A stretch of 38,159 nt of DNA from Strigomonas culicis (GCA_000482145.1 AUXH01000127.1:1-38159), one strand, 5' to 3'; positions 27,401 through 37,435 are shown, numbered from the stretch's first letter. The notes: generated by a model from the letters alone, not told the origin. Numbers and translations: made by a program.

Positions 27401-27485
27401 CTGCGGTGCGTAGGGGACTGCTCGCGGTGGGCTGCAGCTGGCGGTGGAGAACGAGGCGGAGAAAAGCCTGTTTGAATATGTCCAT
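24441..27485 (-). CDS. PIF1-family DNA helicase B
   Basis: A 1014-residue superfamily 1B helicase. The ATG at 27485 (MDIFKQAFLRLVLHRQLQP) starts an Arg-rich, acid-poor presequence that looks mitochondrial. The motor holds Walker A GGSAGTGKSVLL near 368, Walker B IIIDEVSML near 437, motif III CGDFLQLGA near 475, and motifs V-VI at about 878-920. An acidic DADDDDDADEE insert lies near 580, between the early motifs and the C-terminal motor half. As in helicase A, motif III ends in QLG instead of QLP, so the two form a distinct pair. Outside the motor, sequence and length of the inserts differ greatly from helicase A, so the duplication is old, yet 159 bp around motifs V-VI are identical. It probably works on kinetoplast or nuclear DNA; the specific role is unknown. 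The predicted splice site is only 3-6 nt from the ATG. Confidence 0.93.
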   Translation of the reverse strand: MDIFKQAFLRLVLHRQLQPTASSPLRTAAAAAPSRPPQGVTDGLHTALRQPRALRVPAAVTASRCCSSGSSSTLLGQLLAARRDAPVPEWVRHAQAWPADRPPAAPPPLAAEAKPEEASAERRRPPTGPPVLDLVQWLAQPHDAPLMAPDVLPAHLSDGAAPPPDIISESLRQQERGPRTTPAHEQQAAAAAPAVGSGTAAVEEDALVYNVFTRRVSKASAPAIRALALLGVGLDAASRELRVQDPAALRALAAALRSGQVAWPAMWSRGILYQQIRKLLLDAAATEDPARQVADLLRVHHTHAHHRHTVGVVGVGEGGAAGGQTPTRLHASVEAVDDKLFGLGDLNAEQQAVVQFVLQGHHTYIGGSAGTGKSVLLRVLRHQLVREGLTVAVTATTGIAASHIGGSTLHHCFGINLRGEFTRRKELAAYDVIIIDEVSMLPRTLLEALELQLRRANGVDLPFGGTQVILCGDFLQLGAVAAQPVLTSPVFRRHFAMLKLKTILRQSANPLYALQLQQLRRGRVPAGLDDTVQFLTAEQVLLERQQQRQLEARQRAGLQQAGALPADPAEPAAADADDDDDADEESVYVEGAVNLLPTNQQVAVANARQLAKLPGETITFQPQIMPPTLRGAGEFWSPTYLLRIQAPTAAAFDQRRLQQLAEHYVQQYVEKARRTGAHRWFCPQMEQMHIVLYQLFTDALVLRVRLPSDWEEADRAAFVGHLNRIDDFLAAVGAPVRVREVLLHGDGLHGERDEDLLRHCAARSPMAVPLPLKLGAQVMLRANLAPGLVNGSLGTVVGFRRLHLDELPRYLAGNLQREEAVMSYRDFLLYEEGFEEAVVPVVDFGGGRVEPIPPLTFYVGGTAQTHYYSTGITALPLSLAYAFTVHKVQGLTLVGRVHLELSRMWPCEHLLYVAMSRVRNPEQLSMSSFSARLVRAAADCVLFDDSLPDVFGVKVLPYFIAATWRRAPQRKKKLLRKAQLERLVKREMKKTAVKKEQKKIAAEGGVPQIGSSSE
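24698..24856 (-). repeat. 159-bp block identical to 20880-21038
   Basis: Partner of the identical block in helicase A. Confidence 0.95.
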
Positions 27486-28514
27486 GACCTGCTAAGAAAT
27501 AAATTGTGTGATAATAAGATCGAAATAATAATTAAAAAACAAAAAAGAACGGTAATGTACAAGAAATAACAAGAATAAAAAACACTTTTTTATTTTACCT
27601 TCTTTTCTTTCCTTTGGCTGATTGTCCTTCGGTGCTGTGATGTAAATCGTTTAGAAGCGGCTTATCTGAGAGTTATTGAGATCCTTCTCCTTTCCAGTTT
27701 TTTTTTTTTGTATGGAGAAGGATATATCTATGTGAAAAGGTAATAGCCTATCCCTTTTTTTTTTCGTTCTGTCTTGTTTTGGATCTATTCAAAAATAATG
27801 AAGTTGAATTTGACTGTATTCTATAGTTCAAGAACACTTCTCTTCGTGTGTATATTTGTATCTGTTTATGTATGTATATTGTGTTGTCTGTGTATTTCTT
27901 TGTCTTTCCCCTTTTTGCGCGAGCAAGCGCAACAACAAAAAAGAAAAAGAAGGGGTATGACCCCCTCCTCTAGAGGAGGAAGGCAACAGAACAAACAACA
28001 ATATACTGTATATGTGTGTGCGTATGGATTTGTGTATGTGCTCCTTTATTAGCTATTTTTCTTTTCGTGTGCGTCTGCAGTGACAAGAGCATACACATGA
28101 TAAGAGGGGAACCTCTTTTATGTGTCCTCCTTTTTCAAAAAAGAAGAAGAAAAAAAGAAAGACAACACCAACTGTGCCTTACAAAGTATGCGCGTGAAGG
28201 ATAATTAAGAAAAAGGAGAGAGAGGGAGAGAGAAAGCATTTTGTTGTTCTTTTTGATGCATCACAAAAGAACTCCATACAATACCCGACAAATGAATGTT
28301 GGTGTGCAATACCTCTACTATTTTTTTTCCACCTCTTTGTTTTTTATTATTATTTCTTTTGTTGTTTTCCATCAGCGCTTAGCAATCAAATCCGGTCGCC
28401 ACTAGCAACACCAACAACAACGCTATTCATAAGGATACCAACCGCACAAGGAAGCGCGACATCAAAGCGTTCGTCTCCTTATCGATCTCCCTTTTGCTTC
28501 TTGTGTGTGTGTGC
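27486..28514. other. Spacer between the START-domain gene and helicase B
   Basis: The longest spacer in the window. It is AT-rich with T homopolymers and a GA-rich stretch near 28215-28235. It should hold the 3' UTR of the START-domain gene. Small frames on the plus strand lack coding character. No RNA gene was recognised. Confidence 0.7.
27489..27540 (-). promoter_or_regulatory. Candidate SL splice acceptor, PIF1-like helicase B
   Basis: On the minus strand a T-rich AG-free region (about 27583-27494) ends in TTTCTTAGCAG. The AGs are at 27493-27492 and 27490-27489, leaving 5' UTRs of 6 or 3 nt before the ATG at 27485. Confidence 0.6.
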
Positions 28515-29476
28515 CTACACAGTCGTCTTGATGGTGGACCGTTGACTCAGTTTCTCCGCGAGGATGCGCAGGCGGACGCAGCTCTGCCGCTGCGCGTCGG
28601 TCCACACCCAGTTCGTGACCACCTGCGGCATCCACAGCCGCGCTTGAAGGGCGGTGTACTGCACTACCACCGTCTTGGCCGGCCGGGGCCCGTCGCCGCC
28701 GTCGCCGCCACTCGCCGCCTCCTCCCAGCAGACAATGCCGCGCCGTGTGCCGCGGAGGCGCTCGTAGTCCTTCAGCGGCGGCAGGATGTCGGCCACCGCC
28801 GCGTCGCCGCCGCCCTCCGGCGCGTCCGCCGCGCGGCGACCGCTGTCCTCACTCGCGCTGACGTAGATGGGGGTGTCCGCCGGCAGCTCCGTGAGCGTCG
28901 TCAGCGGCTCCGCCTCGGACCCCGAGAAGAGGTGCTGCCGCACGCTCTTCGCGGCGAGGTAGTAGGGACAGAGCTGCCGTACCACCATGTCGCGCGGCGT
29001 CAGCAGCCCCGTGATGGCCGCGTAGACGATGGTGCTGCCGTGGTCGATCCGCTCGCGGCCGATGCGCTTCATGACGGTTGCGATGGTGGGCGCCACCGCC
29101 GCGCCGCCGCTGCCGTCCTCGTCGCCGTCCGCCACGTTGGCGAGCAGCTCGGCGATGGTGACGGGGTCGCCCAGCGTGACGCAGCGCTCGATGTGGCGGT
29201 GGATGGTGCCGGCGAGGTCGTCGCGGCACATGGTGCGCACCACCTCCACCAGCGGCGCCGCGACGGTGACGACGCTGCAGAGGACGTTGCGGAGGCGGTC
29301 GGGGCCGAGGGGCCGCGCGGCGGTGTACTGCCGCACGCCGTCGCGGTGCGACGCGAGGCGCCAGTTCATCGGGTCCAGCACCTCCTGCAGCACCTGCCGG
29401 CACAGCGGGGGCAGCGGCTCGTTGCTGACAAAGCGCAGCAGGCGCGGCCGCGGCCCCTCGCCGTCCTTCCCCGGCC

Positions 29477-29510
<34 letters not shown>

Positions 29511-31730
29511 GCCGCGCCGGCTGACGCCGCTCTCGAAGGGCGCGAAGTCGCTGAGGTCGCGCGGCTCCTCCTCGGCGGCTGTGTCGGTGAAGGGCTGGCG
29601 GCAGGCGAAGGGCTGGAACCCGCGCTCGTTGCTGTACTCCGCGACCTGGTTCGGCTGGGGCCCGAGGCTCCGCAGAAAGGCGCTGAGGCGGTAGACGTCC
29701 AGCTCGCGCTCGGCGAGGACCATGTCGTGCCACTGCGCGGGGAGCAGCGGCTGCTTCGTGTGGATAAGGAGGCACAGCGTGAGGGAGCCGTCCGACTCCT
29801 CCATGCCCAGCACCAGGTGCGTGCACGAGACGGGCTTGAGGTCCCCGCCGCGCGACGCACGCTCCGGCACCGCGGCGCCCTCGAAGAGCTCCAGCGGCTC
29901 CTCGCAGGGGATGCCGCACGAGAGGAAGGCGTAGCGGGGGCCCGCCGCGCCGGTGTGGCAGCCCGCGGGGTGCCACACGCATTCGCGCAGCCGCAGCGCC
30001 TCCTGCTGCGTCTCGTCCAGCAGCACAGCGGGGTGGCAGTACTGGAGCTCCTCCGACGGCGGCGCCCCCCACACGCAGGAGCGGAAGCGGCACCGCACAA
30101 CCTGCAGGTCGTGGTCCAGCTGCTTCACCACCGTGCGCTCCTGCAGCAGGTGGTTCCAGTTGTAGAAGTTCGAGCTGCGCGTCTCGTCGAAGCGGCCGTC
30201 CGGGTCATCCAGCAGCGCCGCCTGAAGCGTGCCCACGTTCGCGTGCGGGATGTTGATGGTGTAGCGCAGGGTCACGGAGCCGTCGGGGCCGACGCGCTCC
30301 TCCGTCCGCAGCGCATCGTGGTGCAGCTGCCGCCAGCCGCTCGCGACGGCGAGCTCACGCAGCGGACGCAGCAGCACGACGGAGTAGGGCGCCCCGAAGT
30401 TGCGCAGCTGGTCCATCAGCGTCTGCTCCGCGATGGACAGCTTCGGCGCCACGTAGCGGTGGGCGACGTTGTCCATGTGCGGGTGCGCGTTGCGCTGCAC
30501 CGACTGCAGCACCGCCGCGACCGCCTTGCCGCTCAGCGGCACGCGCGCCGTGAGAGAGGGCCGGTAGACGCGGTAGGCGCCGGCGCAGAAGAGGCTGGCC
30601 GCAAGGGCCTTCTCGATGAGCGTTCCGAGCATCGCCCCCGGCGCCGCGCCGGGCGAGAGGCACAGCGCCAGGCCCACGTACACCGCCGCCGCGAGGGCGA
30701 CGAGGCAGCCGAACCGGCTCTGCAAGACGGCGGTCGCGCGTGGCAGGAACCTATCCGCCTCGTCGCCACCGCTCAGAAAGGGGAGGTAGGCCTCGGCCAC
30801 CTTCGACAGGCGGTGTAGGTGCCGCTGGTCCAGCGCCCGCCCCCGCGCGTCGCCGCCGCGGTGCCGCTGCTGCAGCGACAGCGGCAGCGCGAGGAGGCAC
30901 GCGAGGGCGAGCGTCTCCAGCCAGCTGCGCGCGAGGGCGCAGAGGAGGAGGAGCAGCGTGCAGTGGGGGTTGCTCCACGTCCACATGTCGATCACGCGCA
31001 GCGCCACGACGTCGAAGAGATCGACGCCGTAGAGATAGAAGGGCTCCGGCGCGGCGGCGGTGGCGGCCGCCGCGTCGGCATCGACCCACGCCTGGCCCGC
31101 CTGCGCGCTGCTCAGGCGCTTCGCGTGGGCGGCGGCGACGGCCGGCGCACTGCCGGCATCCGCGTCGAACACCTGCGACCCCAGCGGCGTCGCAGATGAC
31201 TCGCTCGGCGGCGGCGACGTCAGCGCCGCGTCGGCCGCGAAGGTCGGCAGCGGCGCCTCCGCGACGGGCGTCTCCACGAGCGCCACGTGCTCCTTGATGT
31301 ACGCGTACACCGGCTCCCACTCCTCCCTGCTGAGCGCCGCCGCGGCGGGGGGGCTCGCCGGCGCCACGTAGGCGGCCTGCCAGCCCCGCATCACCCAGCT
31401 CCAGTCCTCCAGCACGTCGCCGAGGGAGTTCGACACGGCCACGACGAGCCGCTGCGCGCCCTGGCGCGTGCCGAAGAGGCCCTCGTACCGCGCGCGCGTG
31501 TTCTCCTTCTCCGACAGGGGGAGGAAGTCCACGGGGCAGTGGGAGAAGATGATGCGGAAGAGCTTGGTGTCGACCGGCTTGCTGCCGTAGCCGCGGAGAC
31601 GCTTGGAGATGTAGCCCTCGGACTGGCCCGCGGCCGTGCGCTCCTGCACGCAGAAGAGACCAAACCCACTCGCGATGTTCTGCCACGAACGGAACGAGGT
31701 CGACGGCTGAGGCACTTCTAGAATGGTCAT
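28515..31730 (-). CDS. Membrane protein with two START-like domains and an MCTP-like anchor
   Basis: A 1071-residue protein; the ATG at 31730 gives MTILEVPQPS. Residues 1-170 are soluble and unrecognised. Hydrophobic segments lie at about 253-283, 337-358 and 373-387. The last two form a hairpin preceded by FLPRATAVLQSRFG and followed by AYRVYRPSL, resembling the C-terminal membrane hairpin of MCTP/PRT_C proteins (DPRAT ... GFYVLRHPRF). Two START-like regions follow. Region 1 (about 430-690) has WNHLLQERTVVKQLDHDLQV. Region 2 (about 770-1060) has NWRLASHRDGVRQYTA, then TIVYAAITGLLTPRDMVVRQL, as in the START consensus (W-x-L-x-x-x-x-DGV..., RDFV). START domains bind lipids, so a membrane-anchored lipid-transfer role at the ER or a contact site is inferred. 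A GCC-encoded Ala run lies near 740. START 2 is the firmer call; START 1 and the anchor are pattern-based. Confidence 0.7.
29479..29510. repeat. GCC repeat encoding poly-Ala in the START-domain gene
   Basis: About ten GCC units (plus strand) encode an Ala run in the linker between the two START-like regions. Confidence 0.85.
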
Positions 31731-32389
31731 CGTTTAGGGGCAGGAAGAAGCACAACAAAAGGAAACAACTACAACAAATGTATCTTCGATATATGTTTTA
31801 TATGTTTATTTAGTTTTTTTTTCTCTTCAGTTTCTGATTTTGCAAATGGATGATGTGCGTTGAGCTAACGCTAAAAAAGAGGCTAGGTAAACGATAGAAA
31901 CCTAAACACGCAATAGAAGCGTCCGCAGGCCTAGGACTGCTGGGACTTGGGACTGAGACGCAGAGCAAAACGGTTGACACTAGTGACACTACTAGAAAAA
32001 AAAAAAGAACCAAGAGCGTGCGCACACAGGAGAGTAAGCGAAGAAGGAAAGTATCACGGTAGACAATTTGAGAGGGGGCAGCCTCTCATACATTACACAA
32101 TACACGCTTCCGTGAGTGAAGACATCTTTCTCCTTATATATATATATATATATATATGTCCTTTTTGTATACTACAGGAAACACAAATAAACAGTAAAAC
32201 AATAACATATATTTATAATACATATGTACATGTGAGTTTCTTTGTCCACACCGGTGCCCTGTGCCCCCCGCCTCCCCACCCAGCGACGCTGCTGTGTTCT
32301 TCTATTTACATGCATCGCGGGTGTCCCAAAGAGGGGCAGCCTGGTGTGCTGTGCCGGCGCACGTGGGCGTGGACGCGGCATCCGAACTC
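31731..32389. other. Spacer between the CH-like and START-domain genes
   Basis: The ~150 bases next to the stop of the CH-like gene (about 32240-32389) are GC-rich. The rest is AT-rich with a (TA) repeat. The START gene has an AG at 31770-31769 as a possible acceptor (5' UTR about 38 nt), but its pyrimidine tract is weak. No gene was seen. Confidence 0.65.
32135..32157. repeat. (TA)n microsatellite
   Basis: About eleven TA units within the spacer, probably in the 3' UTR of the CH-like gene. Confidence 0.95.
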
Positions 32390-35300
32390 CTACATATCGC
32401 CACCCTTTCCCTCCGTGCCGTCCTCCTTCGTGGTCGACCGCGACGCGTTCAGCAGCGGCGCGATCTGGTCCACCTTGAGCGCGAGCGGCCGCAGCAGTGA
32501 CCGGCGCAGGAAGACGCGCAGCCGCTTGCCAAAGGGGATGAGCGGGTTGGGCTGCTTGAAGCTGCAGAGCACGCAGAGGAAGCGGATAAACCCATCGAAG
32601 AGCAGCACGTGGACGTCCGGCTTGCGGCTCGCCACCTCGCTCCCCATGGAGGAGCCGGGGCCGGAGGTCATGATCTTCACGGAGCGGTTCGCGCGGCGCG
32701 TGTGCCCGTCGCGCGGCCGCGCGTCCAGCTCGCGCCGGCTGGTCGCGGCGGCCTCCTCGGTCATCTTGCGGACGACACAGAAGTGCTGGAACAGCTCGTA
32801 GATGAGGTACTGCGAGATCTCCGTGCTGGTCAGCATCGCATCGCGCAGCATGCACAGTAGGTCGTCCCGCTCCATGCTCGCGCAGCCGTAGAGGTCCTTG
32901 CTGTAGGCGTGGAAGGCGACGAGGAGCAGCGGTGTGTGCACTGCGATCGTCTGCTGCGTGTCGGCGCCGTTCAGGAGCTGCTGCACCACCGTCGCGGAGC
33001 TGTCCTTGCCGGTGCTGTGGCTCTTCACGTAGCTGGACACCATGAAGCTCAGCGCGTCCCCCACCCACACGAGCCGCGATGCGGCCGCGGGCTCCGCCGC
33101 GGCCGCATCGCTCTCCGCGGCGGCGGCCGCCTCCGGCGGCGCAGGCGCCAGCGTGACCGTCGGCGTCGCCCCGCGCGGCAGCGTCGCGGCGGCCGCCGGG
33201 GGGTAGCACGCGTCGGCGAGCAGCGCGAGGGCGAGGAGGAAGGCGGGGTAGCTCATGTGCGTGCGCATGGGCGGCATCGAGAGCAGCGCGGACACACTTG
33301 CGTTCGGCTCCGTCCCCGACGCGTTGCCGGAGCGGAGCGGCGTGTGGAAGTCCTGCCGTTCCAGCCCGCTCGTCGCGAGGATGGCGACGGAGAAGAGCGT
33401 CGTCACGGTCGCCACGTCCACGTGCCCGTGCATGCTGCCGTCGCCATCCGCGTAGAGCGGCAGCGCGCCCAAGTCCGCGCACAGCATGCGCCACGAGCGG
33501 AGGTCGAGCGCGGGCAGCGCGATCTCGGCCGCGAAGGAGGCGTAGTGCAGGAAGAGGTGGGAGAGGTCCTCCGCGAAGGTGCGCACGGCCTGCAGCAGCG
33601 CCGCCACCTCGCGCGAGAAGGCGGCCGCCACGTTCACGGGCCCCGCCGCGTCCGCCGCCGCCGGCGGCAGCAGCCCCGCCAGGACCTCCGCCTGGTCGAA
33701 GGTGGGCGCGGCGAGCACATCCTCTGCGCGCAGCTCGCGCCGCGCGACCGCCTGCGCGAGCCGCGCGGCGCGCTGCTCGAAGACGGCCCGAAGGCAGTCC
33801 GCCCCGACGGGCAGGACCCACAGGCCGCTCGCGTCGAGGCCGGCGTGCAGGGCCCTGGCGGTGGCGCGCGGGCCGGTGAACACGCCGCGGCTGAGGCCGG
33901 TGTAGGTCGGCACCGGCACGAGGCAGGTCGTGAGGATGTGCCAGCGGTGTAGCTGCAGCGAGCGCTGCAGCGCCATCCCCATCGCGCCGAGCATCGCGGC
34001 CAGGTGCGGCGACTCGAAGGCGTCGCAGGGCCAGAAGTTGCCGCGCAGCAGGAAGGGGTGCGCCGCGCTGCCGAAGAGCGGCAGACACTTCTCCTTGAAG
34101 AGCTGCCAGGGCGTCTTGTCCTCGTCCTCGAAGTTCGCCAGCATCTGCTCTCGCAGGGCGTAGCCCTCCGAGCCCGCGCCGGCCGCGCCGTGCTCGCCCC
34201 TGGACAGCTGCTGCAGCATCATAGCGCGCTCCACCTCCGCGCTCTGGCGGCACTTGTGGTTGAAGGGGTGGGCGAAGCGCATGTAGAGGAGACTGACCAC
34301 CGTGATGACCGCGCTGCGCTCGCCCTCCACAAGCGCGTGGGGGTCCACCACCTCCTGCAGCAGCAGCGGCGCGGATGGCGTCGGCAGCGCGGCCGCCGTC
34401 GCGGCGACGGCCTGCTCCAGCAGCGCCTCGCGGTGGGCGGTCGTGAGCTCGCTGGACGGCACGTCCGCGCCGGCGGCCAGCTCCGTCGCGAAGCGCAGCA
34501 GCAGCACCATGCGGTCCGCCGGCAGCAGCTGCAGCAGGTCGCCGAAGCACTCCGAGTAGGTGGGGAAGGGAGCCTCCAGCTGCACATTGTGCTTGTCCAG
34601 CAGCTGCTGCCGGTGCGCCTCGTGGCGGCTCAGCCCCTGCGACGGGTCCACCCTCGCGCCGGCGTGCGCGAAGTCCTCGCCATAGGCGCGCCGCTGCAGG
34701 TAGCGCGGGAGCGCCAGGTAGAAGAGCAGGCGGCTCAGCAGCACACCGCTGCGGAACTCCTCCGAGAAGCCGCTCGCGCGCACGGAGAGGGCGCCGCCCT
34801 TGAGGTCGTCCAGCGCCTGTAGGTCGTCCAGGCAGCTGTTCGTCCAGTCCTGCAGAATGAGCAGCGGGTCGGGCAGCGGGTAGATGGAGGAGAGGACGAG
34901 CGGGGCGAGCTCGCCGAAGAGCCGCTCCTCCTCCTTCGCGAGCTCGCGCTCCGCGACGGCGGCGTCGTGCGCGGCCTCCGGGCCCTCGTCCACGTCCTCG
35001 CTGCCGGACCCATCGCCGTCCGCGTTCAGCGACCGCCGCGCGTCGCCGTGGACGTCCTTCGTGATGCGGCGAGTGTCTGTGTCCTCGGCGACTTTGGTCG
35101 ACACTCCGCAGCTTTCGCCCACGACGCGGAAGACGGTGCGCTGCCACGGCCGGTGGCCGTGCGCCCGCAGGCGCGACTTGAGCTGCACAATCTGCCGGTC
35201 GCGCTCGTACAGCTGCAGCTGTTTGTCCTGCACCACGTTGCAGTAGTGGAGCTTCTCCTCCACCGTGCGCTGCACGTCCCGCTCCAAGGCACGGTTGCGC

Positions 35301-37396
35301 TCGGCCAGGCTGTGCTTCTCGCGCTCCAGCCGCTGAATCATGCCGGACTGGACGGCGATCTCATCCCGCAGGTGGCCGCACACCCCCTCCATGTCCCGCA
35401 GCTTCTGCAGCATGTCGTCGAAGGTGGTGATCTCGCTCTTCACCTCCGCGGCGGTCGCCTGGGGCAGCTGGCTGCCGGCGTGCACCGGCGCCGGCGGTTC
35501 CTTCCGAGGCCGCGGCGGCGGGGCGGGCTGGGGCGCCGCCGCCGCTTCTTCCACTGCCCCTTCCTCGGCGTCGTCGCCGCGCTCGGCCGCCTGCGTCGCC
35601 CTCACGCGCCCCTTGATGTAGCGCGACGTCTCGATCAGCTTGGAGGAGAGGAACTTGGAGCGGTCGAAGAGGTTCGCGGCCTCGGCGGCCCGGCTGCCGA
35701 AGCCCTCCGCGTGTGGCACGTGGTCGATCCGCGCCGTGATGGCGGACCCTTCAATGAAGCTCTGGTACTTCGCCTCGACACTCGAGAGAAAGGCCTCGTG
35801 CGCGCTGATCCGCGCGACGTGCTTCCACGCCGCGAAGACGCCCTGCAGACACCGCTGCTGCGACCGCCGCCGCAGCACGGCGCTGATCTTCTCCGTGTGT
35901 CGCGTCCGCAGCCGCTGGCTGCGGACGCTGCCGCGCCAGGTGCGGAGCGACCACTGCAGCAGCACATGCTCCAGGTACTTCACGTCTTCCTTCAGCTGCG
36001 CGGAGCCCATCGTCGCGAGGCGGCAGGTGCGGGCCCGCAGCGGCAGCGTGGAGAAGAGCGCGACCCGCTCACTCAGCGCGCCGAGCTGCGGCAGCACCGA
36101 CGCGAAGGACGTGTAGTTCTCGTACACGTGGGGCAGCACGTAGTGCTGCAGCAGGTGCAGCGCGAAGTTCATGCCCGGCACGACGGACTGCACCTGCTCC
36201 AGCACGCGCCACAGCAGCGTGACGCTCGCCGCGGTCTCGAGGTGCAGCAGCGGACCCAAGATGCGCTCCGGGGGGAGGGACACGACGGAGGGCACGAGAG
36301 AGGTCGCGGCCGAGCGGTGCTCCGCGTCCTCCACCGTCTCCTTCAGCAGCTGCTGCTCCGTCTCCAGGAAGAAGTCGATGTAGGCGTCGTGGGCCTGCGC
36401 GGCCAGCGCCTCCGCCGCGTCCTGCGCGAGCGCCACCGGCGCCGCGCGCAGGAGGCCCTTCGCGTCGGCCGCCAGATCGCGCTCCTCCTTGCGGCGCTCG
36501 CGCGCCGCCTGCTGCGCCTCGCGGTCGGTCTGCAGCTCGTGCTTGTGGTTGGTGAGCAGCACGATGGCGCGCTGGTGCAGCAGCACGCGCAGTCCCTGGA
36601 AGAGCGCCTCCATGCTCCGCAGCGGCACCGCCGCGGAGCGCTGCGTGCCTTGGGCCAGCACCCCCGCCGTGTCGCAGCCGGCGTGGAGCGGCTTGGTGCT
36701 CGGGTTGACTACGACGCTGGCCGTCGCGTTGCTGACCTGCTCCCGCAGCCAGTAGTTCTCCTCTCGGCCGATGAGCTCGCGCACACCGCTCTCCAGCGGC
36801 ACCCGCAGCGCCTCCTCCAGCGCCTGCAGGTCGCGCTGCCCGCGCCGCGCGGCCTCCCGCTGCGCCCACCACGCGAAGAGCGCGGGCGCCTGCCGCTGCT
36901 CACGCGCCTGCAGCGCCTGACGCTCCTCCACCGTGAGGTCGACCAGCTCCAGGTCTGCCCCCACCGCAAGTCCCAGCGACGGCGGCTGCAGCGATCGGTC
37001 GGGCGGGCGGTGCACGTCGGAGCTGACCGCGACGGGGTCCGCCGACACGAAGAGCGGCACCGTGTCCGCGCGCCGCCCGCGCGCGTGCTGTAGCAGCGTC
37101 GCGGCCGCCTCCTCGTGTACGCGGCGCCGCTCCCCCGCCGCGACGGCGTCGCCCGCGGCCGCGGGGGGCGGCGACGCGCCCAGCGCCGGCACGAGCAGGC
37201 CCGCTGGCGGCGGCGTGGCCTCGCCGACCGGCCGCGCCTTGCGGCCCGCGCCGCCGCGCTCCACCGGTCTGTACGTGGCCGAGAAGCGGAAGTTGTAGTC
37301 CTCGAAGACGCCCCCAGCACGGCCGGGCAGCCGTGCTGGACGGGGGACGGTGGCGGACGGCTTCCCCTTGCGGTGAGAGGGCAGGGACCCGCTCAT
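32390..37396 (-). CDS. Giant coiled-coil protein with CH-like domain, possible cytoskeletal/flagellar protein
   Basis: A 1668-residue protein; the ATG at 37396 (MSGSLPSHRKGKPS) lies 39 nt after a strong splice acceptor. Residues 1-130 are basic and low complexity. At about 479-535 two W-containing helices (WSLRTWRGSV and FAAWKHVARI) resemble Sfi1-type repeats, which bind centrin. A Pro-rich linker lies near 615-640 and a coiled coil at about 655-750. A region at about 825-1000 (ILQDWTNSCLDDLQ ... GVLLSRLLFYLALPRYL) resembles a calponin-homology domain, used for microtubule or actin binding. The C-terminal third (about 1290-1620) has two helical units with F-x-x-x-L motifs (MSYPAFLLALALLADACYP; VLLFDGFIRFLCVLCSF) that look like degenerate EF-hand or TPPP-like modules. 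I do not recognise a named orthologue. A cytoskeletal or flagellar role is inferred from architecture. Confidence 0.75.
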   Translation of the reverse strand: MSGSLPSHRKGKPSATVPRPARLPGRAGGVFEDYNFRFSATYRPVERGGAGRKARPVGEATPPPAGLLVPALGASPPPAAAGDAVAAGERRRVHEEAAATLLQHARGRRADTVPLFVSADPVAVSSDVHRPPDRSLQPPSLGLAVGADLELVDLTVEERQALQAREQRQAPALFAWWAQREAARRGQRDLQALEEALRVPLESGVRELIGREENYWLREQVSNATASVVVNPSTKPLHAGCDTAGVLAQGTQRSAAVPLRSMEALFQGLRVLLHQRAIVLLTNHKHELQTDREAQQAARERRKEERDLAADAKGLLRAAPVALAQDAAEALAAQAHDAYIDFFLETEQQLLKETVEDAEHRSAATSLVPSVVSLPPERILGPLLHLETAASVTLLWRVLEQVQSVVPGMNFALHLLQHYVLPHVYENYTSFASVLPQLGALSERVALFSTLPLRARTCRLATMGSAQLKEDVKYLEHVLLQWSLRTWRGSVRSQRLRTRHTEKISAVLRRRSQQRCLQGVFAAWKHVARISAHEAFLSSVEAKYQSFIEGSAITARIDHVPHAEGFGSRAAEAANLFDRSKFLSSKLIETSRYIKGRVRATQAAERGDDAEEGAVEEAAAAPQPAPPPRPRKEPPAPVHAGSQLPQATAAEVKSEITTFDDMLQKLRDMEGVCGHLRDEIAVQSGMIQRLEREKHSLAERNRALERDVQRTVEEKLHYCNVVQDKQLQLYERDRQIVQLKSRLRAHGHRPWQRTVFRVVGESCGVSTKVAEDTDTRRITKDVHGDARRSLNADGDGSGSEDVDEGPEAAHDAAVAERELAKEEERLFGELAPLVLSSIYPLPDPLLILQDWTNSCLDDLQALDDLKGGALSVRASGFSEEFRSGVLLSRLLFYLALPRYLQRRAYGEDFAHAGARVDPSQGLSRHEAHRQQLLDKHNVQLEAPFPTYSECFGDLLQLLPADRMVLLLRFATELAAGADVPSSELTTAHREALLEQAVAATAAALPTPSAPLLLQEVVDPHALVEGERSAVITVVSLLYMRFAHPFNHKCRQSAEVERAMMLQQLSRGEHGAAGAGSEGYALREQMLANFEDEDKTPWQLFKEKCLPLFGSAAHPFLLRGNFWPCDAFESPHLAAMLGAMGMALQRSLQLHRWHILTTCLVPVPTYTGLSRGVFTGPRATARALHAGLDASGLWVLPVGADCLRAVFEQRAARLAQAVARRELRAEDVLAAPTFDQAEVLAGLLPPAAADAAGPVNVAAAFSREVAALLQAVRTFAEDLSHLFLHYASFAAEIALPALDLRSWRMLCADLGALPLYADGDGSMHGHVDVATVTTLFSVAILATSGLERQDFHTPLRSGNASGTEPNASVSALLSMPPMRTHMSYPAFLLALALLADACYPPAAAATLPRGATPTVTLAPAPPEAAAAAESDAAAAEPAAASRLVWVGDALSFMVSSYVKSHSTGKDSSATVVQQLLNGADTQQTIAVHTPLLLVAFHAYSKDLYGCASMERDDLLCMLRDAMLTSTEISQYLIYELFQHFCVVRKMTEEAAATSRRELDARPRDGHTRRANRSVKIMTSGPGSSMGSEVASRKPDVHVLLFDGFIRFLCVLCSFKQPNPLIPFGKRLRVFLRRSLLRPLALKVDQIAPLLNASRSTTKEDGTEGKGGDM

Positions 37397-37435
37397 CGCG
37401 AACAGTGGCTATCGAATCGACAGAGACTAAGCAAT

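Noticed and set aside
28494..30818. 774-codon plus-strand frame opposite the START-domain gene
   Set aside because: Antisense shadow of GC-rich coding DNA; low-complexity R/V/A-rich product.
32172..35147. 991-codon minus-strand frame overlapping the giant CH-like protein
   Set aside because: It is a frame-shifted shadow, with an A/R/G-rich product and no recognisable fold. The other frame has coherent domains and a proper ATG with a splice site upstream.
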